A stretch of DNA of 64,000 bases, from the NCBI RefSeq assembly GCF_014192375.1, contig NZ_JACHXV010000012.1, forward strand, positions 1-64,000, read 5' to 3'. The notes under the pieces are model-generated. The model saw only the letters and a list, made by a program, of their open reading frames with translations. It ran no database searches and was not told the origin of the DNA. The stretch comes from Endobacter medicaginis (lineage in GTDB: Bacteria; Pseudomonadota; Alphaproteobacteria; Acetobacterales; Acetobacteraceae). Both the position numbers and the translations under genes were made by a program. Shown in pieces: positions 25,822 to 36,886 of the stretch (within the stretch, counting starts at the first letter, position 1; every line of letters starts with the position of its first letter).

Positions 25822-26727
25822 TCACCACAGAACGCCCTTGACCGGCTGAAGTGGCGCGGGGACGTCCTTTTCTCCCATCGCCTGCAGCAGGTCGATCTCG
25901 ATGGTGCGGCACATCGCCGTCATCGGCACGTCGTTCTCCCGGTTCTCGAACGGGTCCTGGAGGTCATCGCCGATCTGCATCACGCCGATCACCATGAAGC
26001 CGACCACGGTGGAGGCGAGCGGGGTGTAGAGCCGCAGCGAGTCGACGAAGCCGACCGGCAGCAGCAGGCAGAAGATCTGGGTGAAGATCCATGGCAGGAA
26101 GCCGTACTGGGCCGGCAACGGGGTGTTCTTGATCCGCTCCATGCCCCCTTGCGCGTTGGAGAGGTCGACCATGGTGGATTCGATGCGGTGCATGCGCATG
26201 CTGTCGGTCCAGCCCCGCGCACGCGCCTCGGCCACCAGCTTGGCCGAACCGTCGAGGATCGCATTCGGCACGTTGGCGACATGGCGCATCCGCTGCGCCT
26301 CGTCGGGCGGCAGGAAACGGTCGATGTCGTCGTACTCCTTGAGCTTGCGCAGATGGTTGCGCAAGGCATGCGCGAACGCGATCTGTCGGCGCACCAGCGC
26401 CTGGACCAAAGCGCGTTCCTCGAGCCCGCTCGCATCGTCGAGCAGTGTCAGTGCCTCGCGCGCGAAGCTGCGTGAGGCATTGATCGTCGCCCCCCATAGC
26501 GTCCGCGCCTCCCACCAGCGCGCGTAGGCGGTGGTGTTGCGGAACGATAGGAACAGAACCAGCACGGTGCCCAGCAGCGGCAGCGGCAGGCTGGGCAACT
26601 CGAGCCAGCTCGCGCCGAGATAGACGTAGGAAATGGTCACCACCACATCCCAGGCGAACAGCACCACGATCGCCCAGCCGATATAGTGGAGCGTGTGGTA
26701 CAGCTTGGCTTCTTTGGGCAGGATCAA
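25822..26727 (-). CDS. Bestrophin-family ion channel
   Basis: The 301-residue membrane protein matches the bacterial bestrophin/UPF0187 family. An N-terminal membrane pair (HYIGWAIVVLFAWDVVVTIS, about 14-33, then PLPLLGTVLVLFLSFRNTTA) is followed by ARWWEARTLWGATINASRSF, the family hallmark. A later membrane pair near residue 215 has GFVDSLRLYTPLASTVVGFM. Bestrophins form pentameric anion or cation channels in the inner membrane. The start is a TTG at 26727; no in-frame ATG precedes the first helix. It is divergent from the APC permease. Confidence 0.9.
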   Translation of the reverse strand: MILPKEAKLYHTLHYIGWAIVVLFAWDVVVTISYVYLGASWLELPSLPLPLLGTVLVLFLSFRNTTAYARWWEARTLWGATINASRSFAREALTLLDDASGLEERALVQALVRRQIAFAHALRNHLRKLKEYDDIDRFLPPDEAQRMRHVANVPNAILDGSAKLVAEARARGWTDSMRMHRIESTMVDLSNAQGGMERIKNTPLPAQYGFLPWIFTQIFCLLLPVGFVDSLRLYTPLASTVVGFMVIGVMQIGDDLQDPFENRENDVPMTAMCRTIEIDLLQAMGEKDVPAPLQPVKGVLW

Positions 26728-26768
26728 GCGGATGGTCCGTTCACTGTTGCAATCGGTTACACGATAGC

Positions 26769-26785
26769 ATGACGCATCGCGTCAT
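26769..26785. promoter_or_regulatory. Perfect 7-bp dyad in the bestrophin/APC divergent region
   Basis: ATGACGC (26769-26775) and GCGTCAT (26779-26785) flank a 3-nt centre, 42 bp from the bestrophin start and 114 bp from the APC start. Its position between two divergent transport genes suits a regulator-binding site. No regulator gene is adjacent. Confidence 0.4.
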
Positions 26786-26861
26786 CCGCGCAAGGGTGCG
26801 TCTGACTGGACGCCGCACCAGCCGGAGGTTGCCATACCTGCGCCGCGAGCCTGCATCGCGT

Positions 26862-26890
26862 CTATCGCATGGCGCGGCATTTCGCGATAG
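26862..26890 (+). promoter_or_regulatory. Hairpin covering the APC permease ribosome site
   Basis: CTATCGC (26862-26868) pairs with GCGATAG (26884-26890), 15 nt apart. The right arm abuts the AGGA ribosome site (26889-26892), just before the ATG at 26899. Folding in mRNA would shorten access to the ribosome site, so it may tune translation. Confidence 0.35.
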
Positions 26891-26898
26891 GATGCGCC

Positions 26899-28455
26899 AT
26901 GGACCAGACCGTGACCGTTCCCGCCGCTCCTGCCAAGGCGCCCCACCGTCTGCTGCTGCGCAAGACCGCGGTCCAGGTCGAACAGGAATCCGCCAGCCAG
27001 AATCTCCGCCGCAAGCTCGGCCCCGTGCATCTGGTGATGCTCGGCATCGGTGCCACGATCGGCGCCGGCGTCTATGTCATGACCGGCTCGGCGGCGGCGA
27101 TGTATGCGGGTCCGGCGGTGGTGATGTCGTTCCTCATCGCCTCCTTCGCCTGCGTGTTCGTCGGCCTGTGCTACGCGGAACTCGCCTCGGTGATGCCGGT
27201 GGCCGGCTCCGCCTACACCTATGCCTACACGGTGATCGGTGAGCTCGGCGCCTGGACGGTGGGCTGGCTGATGCTGCTCGAATACGGTGTGTCAGGGGCT
27301 GCGGTCGCCACCGGTCTGGCCGGCTACGGCGCCTCGCTGCTGAAGGATTTCGGCATCATCATTCCCGCCTTCTGGATCACACCCACCATCCAGGCCGAGC
27401 CGACCGCGCATGGCATCCATCTCATCATCGGCCAGGGCATCGACATCCCCGCAGCCCTCGCCATTGCTGTCGCCGGCGCGATCCTGATCCGCGGCATCTC
27501 GGAATCGGCGACCGTCACCGCGGTGATCGTGGTCATCAAGGTCTCGGTGCTGCTGCTGTTCGTCGCCTTCGGCCTCTCCTGGGTCGATACCGCGCTGTGG
27601 CACCCGTTCATCCCGGCCAACGAGGGTGGTTTCCGCTTCGGGGTCGCGGGCATCTTCCGCGCGGCTTCGGTGCTGTTCTTCGCCTATTGCGGGTTCGAGG
27701 CGGTCTCCACCGCGAGTGCGGAAGCGCGGACGCCGAAGCGCGACGTGCCGATCGGCATCATCGGCGCGCTGGTGGTCTGCACGCTGCTCTACGTCATCGT
27801 TGCCCTGGTGCTGACCGGGCTTGTCTCGTACCGCGACCTCAACGTCGCCGATCCGCTGGCGATCGCGGTCAATGCGATGCACCGGCCGGGGCTGGCGATG
27901 ATCGTCAAGATCGGTGCGGTGTGCGGGCTGTGTTCGGTACTGCTGGTGATGGCCTATGGGCAGACACGCATCTTCTACACCATCTCGCGCGACGGGCTGA
28001 TGCCGAAGCTGTTCAGCGACCTCCATCCCCGCTTCGCCACGCCCTGGAAGGGCACCATCCTGCTGGGCGGATGCATGATGGTACTGGCCGCCCTGCTGCC
28101 GATCGACATCCTGTCGGACCTGGTCAGCATCGGCACCACCCTCGCCTTCGCCATCGTCTGCCTCAGCGTGATCTGGCACCGCAACGCGATGCCCGACGTG
28201 CATCGTCCGTTCAGGGTGCCGTTCGGGGGGGTGCGTATCCGCGGCTTCTGGATCGGCATCGTGCCAGTGATCGGGCTGGTGATGTGCGGCGTGATGCTTG
28301 CGCCGCTGATCGCCGACATGATCCGCAGCCTGTTCCACGGCAATCCGGTGCCGTTCTGCCTGCTCGCCGGCTACGCCATCCTTGGCGTGGCGATGTATCT
28401 GATCTACGGCCTGCGCAACTCGCGCCTCGCCGCCCAGCACCGCGCGGTCGGCTGA
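26899..28455 (+). CDS. APC-family amino acid permease (cationic amino acid transporter type)
   Basis: The 518-residue protein has about 12-14 membrane segments. Helix 1 carries VMLGIGATIGAGVYVMTG (about residues 47-64), the unwound GxG amino-acid backbone site, and helix 2-3 has CYAELASVMPVAGSAYTYAY. Helix 6 has FFAYCGFEAVSTASAEARTP. The layout and long extra C-terminal helices match the YfnA/CAT subgroup that carries branched or cationic amino acids. Start chosen at ATG 26899 behind AGGA; a longer frame adds ten codons. Substrate not determinable. Confidence 0.9.
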   Translation: MDQTVTVPAAPAKAPHRLLLRKTAVQVEQESASQNLRRKLGPVHLVMLGIGATIGAGVYVMTGSAAAMYAGPAVVMSFLIASFACVFVGLCYAELASVMPVAGSAYTYAYTVIGELGAWTVGWLMLLEYGVSGAAVATGLAGYGASLLKDFGIIIPAFWITPTIQAEPTAHGIHLIIGQGIDIPAALAIAVAGAILIRGISESATVTAVIVVIKVSVLLLFVAFGLSWVDTALWHPFIPANEGGFRFGVAGIFRAASVLFFAYCGFEAVSTASAEARTPKRDVPIGIIGALVVCTLLYVIVALVLTGLVSYRDLNVADPLAIAVNAMHRPGLAMIVKIGAVCGLCSVLLVMAYGQTRIFYTISRDGLMPKLFSDLHPRFATPWKGTILLGGCMMVLAALLPIDILSDLVSIGTTLAFAIVCLSVIWHRNAMPDVHRPFRVPFGGVRIRGFWIGIVPVIGLVMCGVMLAPLIADMIRSLFHGNPVPFCLLAGYAILGVAMYLIYGLRNSRLAAQHRAVG

Positions 28456-28622
28456 AACGCCCGCTGCTCATACCGCGCAGGAACCTGGTTGAAACCCTGT
28501 GCTTCGCGCTGACCGAGTTCGTCATCAGTTCGGCGCTGTCGGGCAACATCGTGATCGGCGTGATGGGGGCGATCTTCGCGGCCCTGTGCAGCCGGCTGCT
28601 GCTGGCGCGCCGGCGACGCAGG
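28456..28622. other. Convergent gap with an orphan one-helix coding fragment
   Basis: This 167-nt space between the APC permease and DUF4396 stops contains a rightward open frame. It reads LTEFVISSALSGNIVIGVMG, then a helix and a run of arginines (RRRRR), and continues antisense into the DUF4396 gene. It has no usable start codon or ribosome site. It resembles the end of a small membrane protein and may be a remnant. No hairpin terminator is obvious. Confidence 0.3.
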
Positions 28623-29339
28623 CTACATCCCGTCCTTGATGCCAAGCCTGACCAGGAACCAGTTCATCGGGTAGGACGTGATATAGCCGCAGGTCATCGC
28701 ACACTGCATGACGAACCAGAATTCGACGCTATCGGTGTGCAGGCTCAGGCCGAGAGCGGGAAAGACCCGGAACCGTGCAACGGCCATGCAGCCATACATG
28801 CCGATCTGCCAGGCGATCAGGGACAGCGTATCGGCCTTGATCGCCGCCCATAGCCCGGGGCCGAACGACAACCCGCGCATCGGCGCGATGGCGAAATACT
28901 GAAACACCACGCCGAACGCGTAGGCGAAGATGAAATCGACCACCCAGGTGGCGAAGATCCGGTCGCCGAACAGGCTTCCCCAGCCGAACGCCACCGCGAC
29001 TGCCGGCACGGCGAACACCAGCCACTCGGCGATGATGTCGCCGAGTGTGCATCCGGCCCCGCAATGCAGCGTATCGTTGGCGACCGAGAGCGCGAAGGCC
29101 GCGCCCGTCTTCGGACCGTCCTGGTGATGATGGTGATGCGACCCGTGCCCGCCCACCGGCGCGCGGCTGCGTCCATACAGCCAGCACACCCACAACCCGC
29201 CAAACAGCGCGCAGACCGGCCAGACAACGTTCATGATCGCCATCGGCTGCGGACGCCTCGAAACGTCCACGGCCAGTCCGACCGCGCATACGCAACCCAG
29301 GGCGAGAAAACCAATCGCCAGCCCGTGCAGCCAATCCAT
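28623..29339 (-). CDS. DUF4396 membrane protein with a histidine-rich loop
   Basis: The 238-residue protein has about six membrane segments, starting LAIGFLALGCVCAVGLAVDV. After helix 2 comes a cytoplasmic or periplasmic loop GGHGSHHHHHQDGPK (about residues 63-77). Then come the DUF4396 core (FALSVANDTLHCGAGCTLGDI, with a CGAGC cysteine pair, and EWLVFAVPAVAV) and a C-terminal segment with MTCGYITSYPMNWFLV. The histidines and cysteines suggest transition-metal binding. Family function is unknown. Downstream orientation is away from gyrB. Confidence 0.85.
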   Translation of the reverse strand: MDWLHGLAIGFLALGCVCAVGLAVDVSRRPQPMAIMNVVWPVCALFGGLWVCWLYGRSRAPVGGHGSHHHHHQDGPKTGAAFALSVANDTLHCGAGCTLGDIIAEWLVFAVPAVAVAFGWGSLFGDRIFATWVVDFIFAYAFGVVFQYFAIAPMRGLSFGPGLWAAIKADTLSLIAWQIGMYGCMAVARFRVFPALGLSLHTDSVEFWFVMQCAMTCGYITSYPMNWFLVRLGIKDGM

Positions 29340-29438
29340 ACCCGCCCCGCTTCCTGCGTCCTCAGGAGCAGCTACGCGGCAGACTGCCGATCCTTTCCCT
29401 CGAGGCAGGCGAAAAACCCGGCGCGCCGGGTGGAACGA

Positions 29439-31938
<2,500 letters not shown>

Positions 31939-32012
31939 ATCACCGAATCACCAGCCGCACGCAACCAAAACGTCCTGTTTTTTCAGGCAGAAACGCCACG
32001 GACGCGAGGTTG

Positions 32013-33158
32013 TCAGGATGTCAGTTCGCCGGATGCGACGCGAATGAACTGTGCGCGTCCGCGCAACGCGTCGAACACCGCTGCATCGGTGCCACTGACC
32101 AGCACCGGGCCGGGCAGGGCTGCGAGGGTCGCCAGCAGGGCACCGCGGCGGTGTTCGTCGAGATGCACCATGGGCTCGTCGAGCAGCAGCAGCGGCGGCA
32201 GCCCGCGCAGGGCGGTGATCGCCCGCGCATGCGCCAGCACCACGCCGATCAGCAGCGTCTTCTGCTGGCCGGTGCTGGCCAGCGCGGCATCCGTCCCCGT
32301 CGCCGCCTCGACAAGCGCCATGTCCGAACGATGCGCGCCGATCGAGGCGGTGCCTTGCGCACGATCGGCGGCCCGGGACGAGGCGAGGCCTGCACGGAGC
32401 GCGTCCTCCACGGCCAGCGCCGAGCCCGAACGCAACCGCTCGCCGATCGCGCAGACCAGCGCGAGACGCGGGCGGGGAAAAGCGTCCATCCCGGGCAGGA
32501 GACCAGCCGCGTCCGACGCCACCGCATTGAGCCGCCGCACCAGATCCGCGCGGGCGGCCGTCACCGCCACCGCATGGCGCGCGATCGAGGCCTCCAGCGC
32601 ATCCAGCCAGCCGGGATCGGGCACAGCGCTGCCACCCAGCAACCGGTTGCGTTGGGCCAGCGCGGCGTCGTGGGCGGCAACCTCGCGCGCATGGCCGGGT
32701 TCGAGGGCGAGAACCAGACGGTCGAGGAATCGGCGGCGCGCCGACGCGCCTTCGCTGAACAGCCGGTCCATCTGCGGCGTCAGCCACACTGCGGCGAGGC
32801 GCTCGGCGACCTCGTCGCGGTTGCGCGGGGCGGCGCCATCGAGGCTGAACACCCGCCGGCCGGCGCGCTGCGGGTCTCCTGCCGTGCCCAGACGCCAGTC
32901 CTGCCCATCCTGCTCGAAGACCGCCGCCACGCCCCACTGCGCGCCCGGCTCGGCCTGCTGGCGCAGCAGATGCCCGCCCCGCGCGCCCCGCAGCCCGCGC
33001 CCCGGCACCAGCAGCGACACCGCCTCGAGCAGATTGGTCTTGCCGCTGCCGTTCTCGCCCGACAGCACCACCAGCCGCTCCGGATCGGTCCAGACCAGCC
33101 GCGCATAATTGCGAAAATCAGTCAGCGACAACCGCTTCAGACGCTGCATGGCCGCCAT
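32013..33158 (-). CDS. recF: DNA replication/repair protein RecF
   Basis: The 381-residue SMC-like ATPase loads RecA at gaps with RecO and RecR. Walker A is SGENGSGKTNLLEA (about residues 33-46), the ABC-like signature is in STGQQKTLLIGVVLAHA, and Walker B is LLLLDEPMVHLDEHRR. The N-terminus LKRLSLTDFRNYARL is typical. Start is either ATG 33158 or the ATG three codons later. It begins 20 nt after the dnaN stop, preserving the ancestral dnaA-dnaN-recF-gyrB order. Confidence 0.97.
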   Translation of the reverse strand: MAAMQRLKRLSLTDFRNYARLVWTDPERLVVLSGENGSGKTNLLEAVSLLVPGRGLRGARGGHLLRQQAEPGAQWGVAAVFEQDGQDWRLGTAGDPQRAGRRVFSLDGAAPRNRDEVAERLAAVWLTPQMDRLFSEGASARRRFLDRLVLALEPGHAREVAAHDAALAQRNRLLGGSAVPDPGWLDALEASIARHAVAVTAARADLVRRLNAVASDAAGLLPGMDAFPRPRLALVCAIGERLRSGSALAVEDALRAGLASSRAADRAQGTASIGAHRSDMALVEAATGTDAALASTGQQKTLLIGVVLAHARAITALRGLPPLLLLDEPMVHLDEHRRGALLATLAALPGPVLVSGTDAAVFDALRGRAQFIRVASGELTS

Positions 33159-33178
33159 GGGCAGCCCCGCAGGCGGCG

Positions 33179-34330
33179 CTACACGCGCATCGGCATCAGC
33201 ACATACAGGGCCGAGGGATTGCCTGCGTCACGCACCAGCGTCGGCGCATTGCCGTCGGAGAAGGCGAACTCGACATCCTTGTCGATCTGGTCGGTGATAT
33301 CGTTGAGGTAACGGGCCTGGAAGCCGATTTCCAGCGGGGTCGCGTCATACTGCGCGCGGCCCTCGTCGAGTTCCTCGCTGGCGGTGCCCTGATCGGGGCT
33401 GGAGGCCGACAGAACCAGCAGGTTCTTCGACAGGGCAAGCTTCACCGGGCGCGAGCGCTCCTGGCTGATCGCCGCGACCCGGCTGACGGCATCGGCGAAA
33501 TCGCGCTTGCCGACGCGCAGGATGGAGGCGTTGTCGCGCGGGATGACGCGCTCGTATTCGGGGAAGGTGCCGTCGATGAGCTTCGAGGTCAGCGTGATGT
33601 CGCCGACATCGAACTGGATGCGGGTTTCCGACAGGCTGACGGTCACGCCGTCCTCGATCTCGTCGAGCAGCTTGCGCAATTCGAGCACGGTCTTGCGCGG
33701 GATGATGACGCCGGGCATCTCGGCCGCACCCTCGGGGAGTTCGGTCTCGACGCGGGCGAGGCGATGGCCGTCCGTCGCCACCGCGCGCAGCATCGGCCCC
33801 TGCCCGAGCGATTTCGCATCCGCCGCAGCAACATGCAGATAGATACCGTTGAGATAGTAGCGCGTCTCTTCGGTGCTGATCGCAAACCGGGTCCGATCGA
33901 CGAGGGCGCGCAGCACGGCCCCCTGGATGACGAAGCGATGCGGCAGCGTGCCGGTGGACATCGACGGGAAGTCCTCCACGCCGAGCACGTTCATCGAGGT
34001 GGCGAAGCGCCCGGCGCGGAGTGCGAGCGGCGCATCGGTGCCGGCCTGCGACAGCTCCACGGTGGCGCCGTCGGGCAGCTTGCGCACGATCTCGTGGAGC
34101 ATCGCCGCCGGCACGGTGGTGGCACCTGGCCGGGCGATGTCGGCCTTGATCCGTTCGAGGACCGCGATCTCCATGTCGGTCGCGGTCAGCACCAGCTCGC
34201 CTTCGGCGCCGGCATCGCGGGCCGACAGCACAACGTTGGCGAGGATGGGAATGGTGTTGCGCTTCTCGGCCACGCTCTGGACATGGGCGAGCGCCTTGAG
34301 CAGCGTGCCGCGTTCGACCTTCAGCTTCAT
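33179..34330 (-). CDS. dnaN: DNA polymerase III beta sliding clamp
   Basis: The 383-residue clamp starts MKLKVERGTLLKALAHVQSV, and contains VAEKRNTIPILANVVLSA and the family C-terminus GNPSALYVLMPMRV. Three clamp domains of about 125 residues each fit the length. The ATG at 34330 lies 2 nt after AGGTGAG; the open frame reaches 67 codons further but is not conserved. The 166-nt space to dnaA contains the dnaA 3' hairpin and presumably a dnaN promoter. Confidence 0.98.
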   Translation of the reverse strand: MKLKVERGTLLKALAHVQSVAEKRNTIPILANVVLSARDAGAEGELVLTATDMEIAVLERIKADIARPGATTVPAAMLHEIVRKLPDGATVELSQAGTDAPLALRAGRFATSMNVLGVEDFPSMSTGTLPHRFVIQGAVLRALVDRTRFAISTEETRYYLNGIYLHVAAADAKSLGQGPMLRAVATDGHRLARVETELPEGAAEMPGVIIPRKTVLELRKLLDEIEDGVTVSLSETRIQFDVGDITLTSKLIDGTFPEYERVIPRDNASILRVGKRDFADAVSRVAAISQERSRPVKLALSKNLLVLSASSPDQGTASEELDEGRAQYDATPLEIGFQARYLNDITDQIDKDVEFAFSDGNAPTLVRDAGNPSALYVLMPMRV

Positions 34331-34448
34331 CTCACCTGCCCCGATGGCCGGACCACACCGATTCCGGCCGCACTCCCTTGACGTGATTTCTACCAGAACC
34401 CCCGCGAGTCGGCTAGCGGCGGTCATTTCGCCTTCAAAAGCAGATCCC

Positions 34449-34500
34449 CTGAGCGCGTCTGGAATGGTCAGATGGCCGCTCCAGGCGCGTTCACGCTCAG
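34449..34500 (-). terminator. Nested hairpin at the dnaA 3' end
   Basis: Outer arms CTGAGCG (34449-34455) and CGCTCAG (34494-34500) enclose inner arms CGCGTCTGGA (34454-34463) and TCCAGGCGCG (34480-34489, one mismatch). The dnaA stop at 34497-34499 lies in the outer arm. No T-run follows, so it may attenuate or stabilise rather than terminate. Confidence 0.4.
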
Positions 34501-35993
34501 CTTTCGAGCATGCGGCGCAGGAGCTCGACATCCTCGGCGAAGGTCGCGTCGGTTTCCATGAGCTGCTGCACGCGGGTCACGGCGTGCATCACCGTGGTAT
34601 GGTCGCGATCGCCGAAGCGACGGCCGATCTCCGGCAGCGAGCGGCCGGTAAGCTGCTTGGCGAGATACATCGCCACCTGACGCGGCCGGGCGACCGCACG
34701 CGCACGACGCTGCGAGGTCATTTCCGTCAGTCGGATGTGGAAATGCTCCGCCACCCGCTTCTGGATCTCCTCGATCGTCAGGCGACGGTCATGGGCGCGC
34801 AGGATGTCGTGCAGCACTTCCGGCACCGTCTCGATGCTGATCGGCGCGCCGACCAGCTTGGCGCGTGCGATCAGCCGGTTGAGCGCGCCTTCGAGCTCGC
34901 GGACATTGGTGGTGATCTTGTGGGCGAGGAATTCCATCACCTTGGGCGGCACGCTCACCTGGGCCGAGTTGGCCTTCGCCGACAGGATCGCCATGCGCAG
35001 CTCGAAGGTGGTGGCATGCACGTCGGCGACCATGCCGCAGCCCAGCCGGGTGCGCAGCCGGTCCTCGATGCCGGACAGGTCGGAGGGCGACTTGTCCGAA
35101 GACACCACGATCTGCTTGCCGGCATCGACCAGGGCATTGAAGGTATGGAAGAACTCCTCCTGGGTGCTCTCCTTGCCGATCAGGAACTGCAGGTCGTCGA
35201 TCATCAGCACGTCGACCGAACGGAGCTGTTCCTTGAACTCCATGGTCGATTGCGAGCGGATCGCGGCGATGAAGCGGTACATGAATTTCTCGGCCGACAT
35301 GTAGGCCACGCTCACCCGGCCGGATCGGGTCAGCTCGCCGCCGATCGCATGCATCAGATGCGTCTTGCCCAGGCCGACGCCGCCATAGAGGAACAGCGGG
35401 TTGAACCCCGGGCTGGAGGGCCGCTCGGCGACGCGGCGCGCACAGGCATAGGCGAACTCGTTCGGCTTGCCGACCACGAAGCTGTCGAAGGTGTAACGCT
35501 CATCGAGCGGGGCTGCGAGGTCGTTGGTGACGGAGCGGGTCGCCGCGGCCTGCTGTTGCGACGGTGCGGCCTGCACTATCGCCGCCTCGCTGGCGGCGGC
35601 GACCGCCGGACGGGTGCCGCTGATCGCCCCGCCGGGCCTCGGCGCAACACCGAAGATCACCCGGGCCACCCCGGGCATCTCGGCGCGGACCAGGCTTTCG
35701 ATCAGATCGCCATGGTGGCCGCGCACCCAGTCGCGGAGGAACGGCGAGGGCAGCGTCAGGGTCAGTTCGTCGCCGTCGCAGGCGCCGGGGGCCAGCGCGC
35801 GCAGCCAGGTCTCGAATTCCCGCTCGCCGACACGCGCCGGCAGCGCCGCTGCCACCCGCGCCCAGCCGCGGGTGATCTCGCCCGGCAGGAAGCCGGAGGT
35901 ACCGTCGTCGTGGAGACCGTCATCGACCGCGAGCGAAGAAGTCATCAAACGATTACCGGCAACCACGTCGCGCCCACCACTTCCAGCATTCAT
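34497..35993 (-). CDS. dnaA: Chromosomal replication initiator DnaA
   Basis: The roughly 498-residue initiator has domain I (WARVAAALPARVGEREFETWL), an alanine/glutamine-rich linker, and domain III AAA+ with Walker A GGVGLGKTHLMHA (about residue 200) and Walker B VLMIDDLQFLIGK. Domain IV carries the DnaA-box-binding signature RSLPEIGRRFGDRDHTTVMH. Possible starts are TTG 35999, ATG 35993 and ATG 35945; none has a clear ribosome site, and I give 35993. A 481-nt gap separates it from rpsT upstream. Confidence 0.97.
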   Translation of the reverse strand: MNAGSGGRDVVAGNRLMTSSLAVDDGLHDDGTSGFLPGEITRGWARVAAALPARVGEREFETWLRALAPGACDGDELTLTLPSPFLRDWVRGHHGDLIESLVRAEMPGVARVIFGVAPRPGGAISGTRPAVAAASEAAIVQAAPSQQQAAATRSVTNDLAAPLDERYTFDSFVVGKPNEFAYACARRVAERPSSPGFNPLFLYGGVGLGKTHLMHAIGGELTRSGRVSVAYMSAEKFMYRFIAAIRSQSTMEFKEQLRSVDVLMIDDLQFLIGKESTQEEFFHTFNALVDAGKQIVVSSDKSPSDLSGIEDRLRTRLGCGMVADVHATTFELRMAILSAKANSAQVSVPPKVMEFLAHKITTNVRELEGALNRLIARAKLVGAPISIETVPEVLHDILRAHDRRLTIEEIQKRVAEHFHIRLTEMTSQRRARAVARPRQVAMYLAKQLTGRSLPEIGRRFGDRDHTTVMHAVTRVQQLMETDATFAEDVELLRRMLES

Positions 35994-35999
35994 GCTCAA

Positions 36000-36474
36000 G
36001 ACACAGAAAACCCGCCGCGCAACTGCACGTCAGTCAAATCTGACTTGAAAGGGAATAATTTGACTTAAGTAAAAGCGGTCGAGACCGGATCAGACAAACG
36101 ACCGCAGAACTCGACAGAACGCACCAGCATCACTCACGTCCCGGAGCCTCTTATCAAACGTTCGACCCAAAAATTGCGTGTCTTTTCAGCGATTTGGACA
36201 TCGAACGCGATCCCGGAGGCCCGCAAGACGATACCCTGATCCGCTCAATCGCGACCGTCTTCGGATGGTAGGCCAGCGCTCATTCGGAGGCAACGGGAAT
36301 CTGGCCCCAATGGCGTGTCAATAATGACAATGCTCGTCAGAGCAATAAAGAAGAGAAATAACAGCTTAAAATCATTACAAACGAGAACGGACCGAGAGAT
36401 ACCTCCCGGTCCGTTCGTTTAGATCATTCCTGATGGGGCCGAGCAGCCGCCGCGGCGGCATCGGCACCCGGCCT
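36000..36474. other. AT-enriched dnaA-rpsT gap: dnaA leader and possible origin region
   Basis: This is the only gap above 300 bases. The segment around 36320-36385 is strikingly A/T-rich for this genome. It contains TGTCAATAATGACA (TGTCA/TGACA arms, about 36337-36350). Near dnaA, TGACTT occurs twice (36041-36046 and 36061-36066) in another A/T-rich patch. No 9-mer close to the DnaA box consensus TTATCCACA is visible on either strand, so origin function is not shown. The rpsT terminator lies at 36386-36415. No open frame here looks real. Confidence 0.45.
36386..36415 (-). terminator. rpsT terminator hairpin
   Basis: AACGGACCG (36386-36394) and CGGTCCGTT (36407-36415) make a perfect 9-bp stem with an inner GAG/CTC extension. 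It lies 60 nt downstream of the rpsT stop in the leftward direction. The following bases, CTCGTTTGTAATGATTTT, are T-rich. Confidence 0.6.
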
Positions 36475-36744
36475 TCAGGCGCCGGCGAGCGCCTTGATGC
36501 GGGCCGAAAGGCGCGAGACCTTGCGCGACACGGTATTGGCATGCACCACACCCTTGCCGGCGGCGCGCTGCATTTCGGGCTGTGCCGCGCGCAGGGCGGC
36601 AACGGCGGCCTCCTTGTCGCCACCGGCGATCGCGGTCTCGACCTTCTTGATGAAGGTGCGCATGCGCGACTTGCGGGCGGCATTGCGCTCGGTGCGAACG
36701 GCGGTCTGACGGATGCGCTTGCGCGCGGAAGCAGTGTTGGCCAT
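36475..36744 (-). CDS. rpsT: 30S ribosomal protein S20
   Basis: The 89-residue, alanine/lysine/arginine-rich helical protein starts [20 protein letters not shown] and continues [17 protein letters not shown]. It ends in the usual [21 protein letters not shown]20 binds 16S rRNA helices at the bottom of the small subunit. Length and sequence are standard. It is monocistronic between its own promoter (36853-36880) and terminator (36386-36415), the usual position next to dnaA in related alphaproteobacteria. Confidence 0.98.
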   Translation of the reverse strand: MANTASARKRIRQTAVRTERNAARKSRMRTFIKKVETAIAGGDKEAAVAALRAAQPEMQRAAGKGVVHANTVSRKVSRLSARIKALAGA

Positions 36745-36852
36745 GCGTGTTCTGCGTTTCGGTCCTGAGGAGCGCCGTGAGGCGCGATCGATACAAGGCG
36801 GCCGACAGTCTCCTGACCCTCAGGGCCAGGCACCACGGCGAGAGGGGCGCCT

Positions 36853-36880
36853 TTTAGAAGCCCGGCGACCCCTGAGTCAA
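36853..36880 (-). promoter_or_regulatory. Probable rpsT promoter
   Basis: Read leftward, TTGACT (complement of 36875-36880) and TCTAAA (complement of 36853-36858) are separated by 16 nt. This is a good housekeeping-sigma match in a GC-rich genome. Transcription would begin near 36846, giving a leader of about 100 nt before rpsT; S20 mRNAs often have such leaders. The -35 lies at the end of mutM. Confidence 0.55.
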
Positions 36881-36886
36881 CCATTT

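Noticed and set aside
33873-36068. 731-codon frame over dnaN and dnaA
   Set aside because: Antisense shadow of two certain genes, no motif.
36000-36474. Clear replication origin with DnaA boxes
   Set aside because: No 9-mer near TTATCCACA was found; only TTATCAAAC at about 36150 comes near and differs at several positions.
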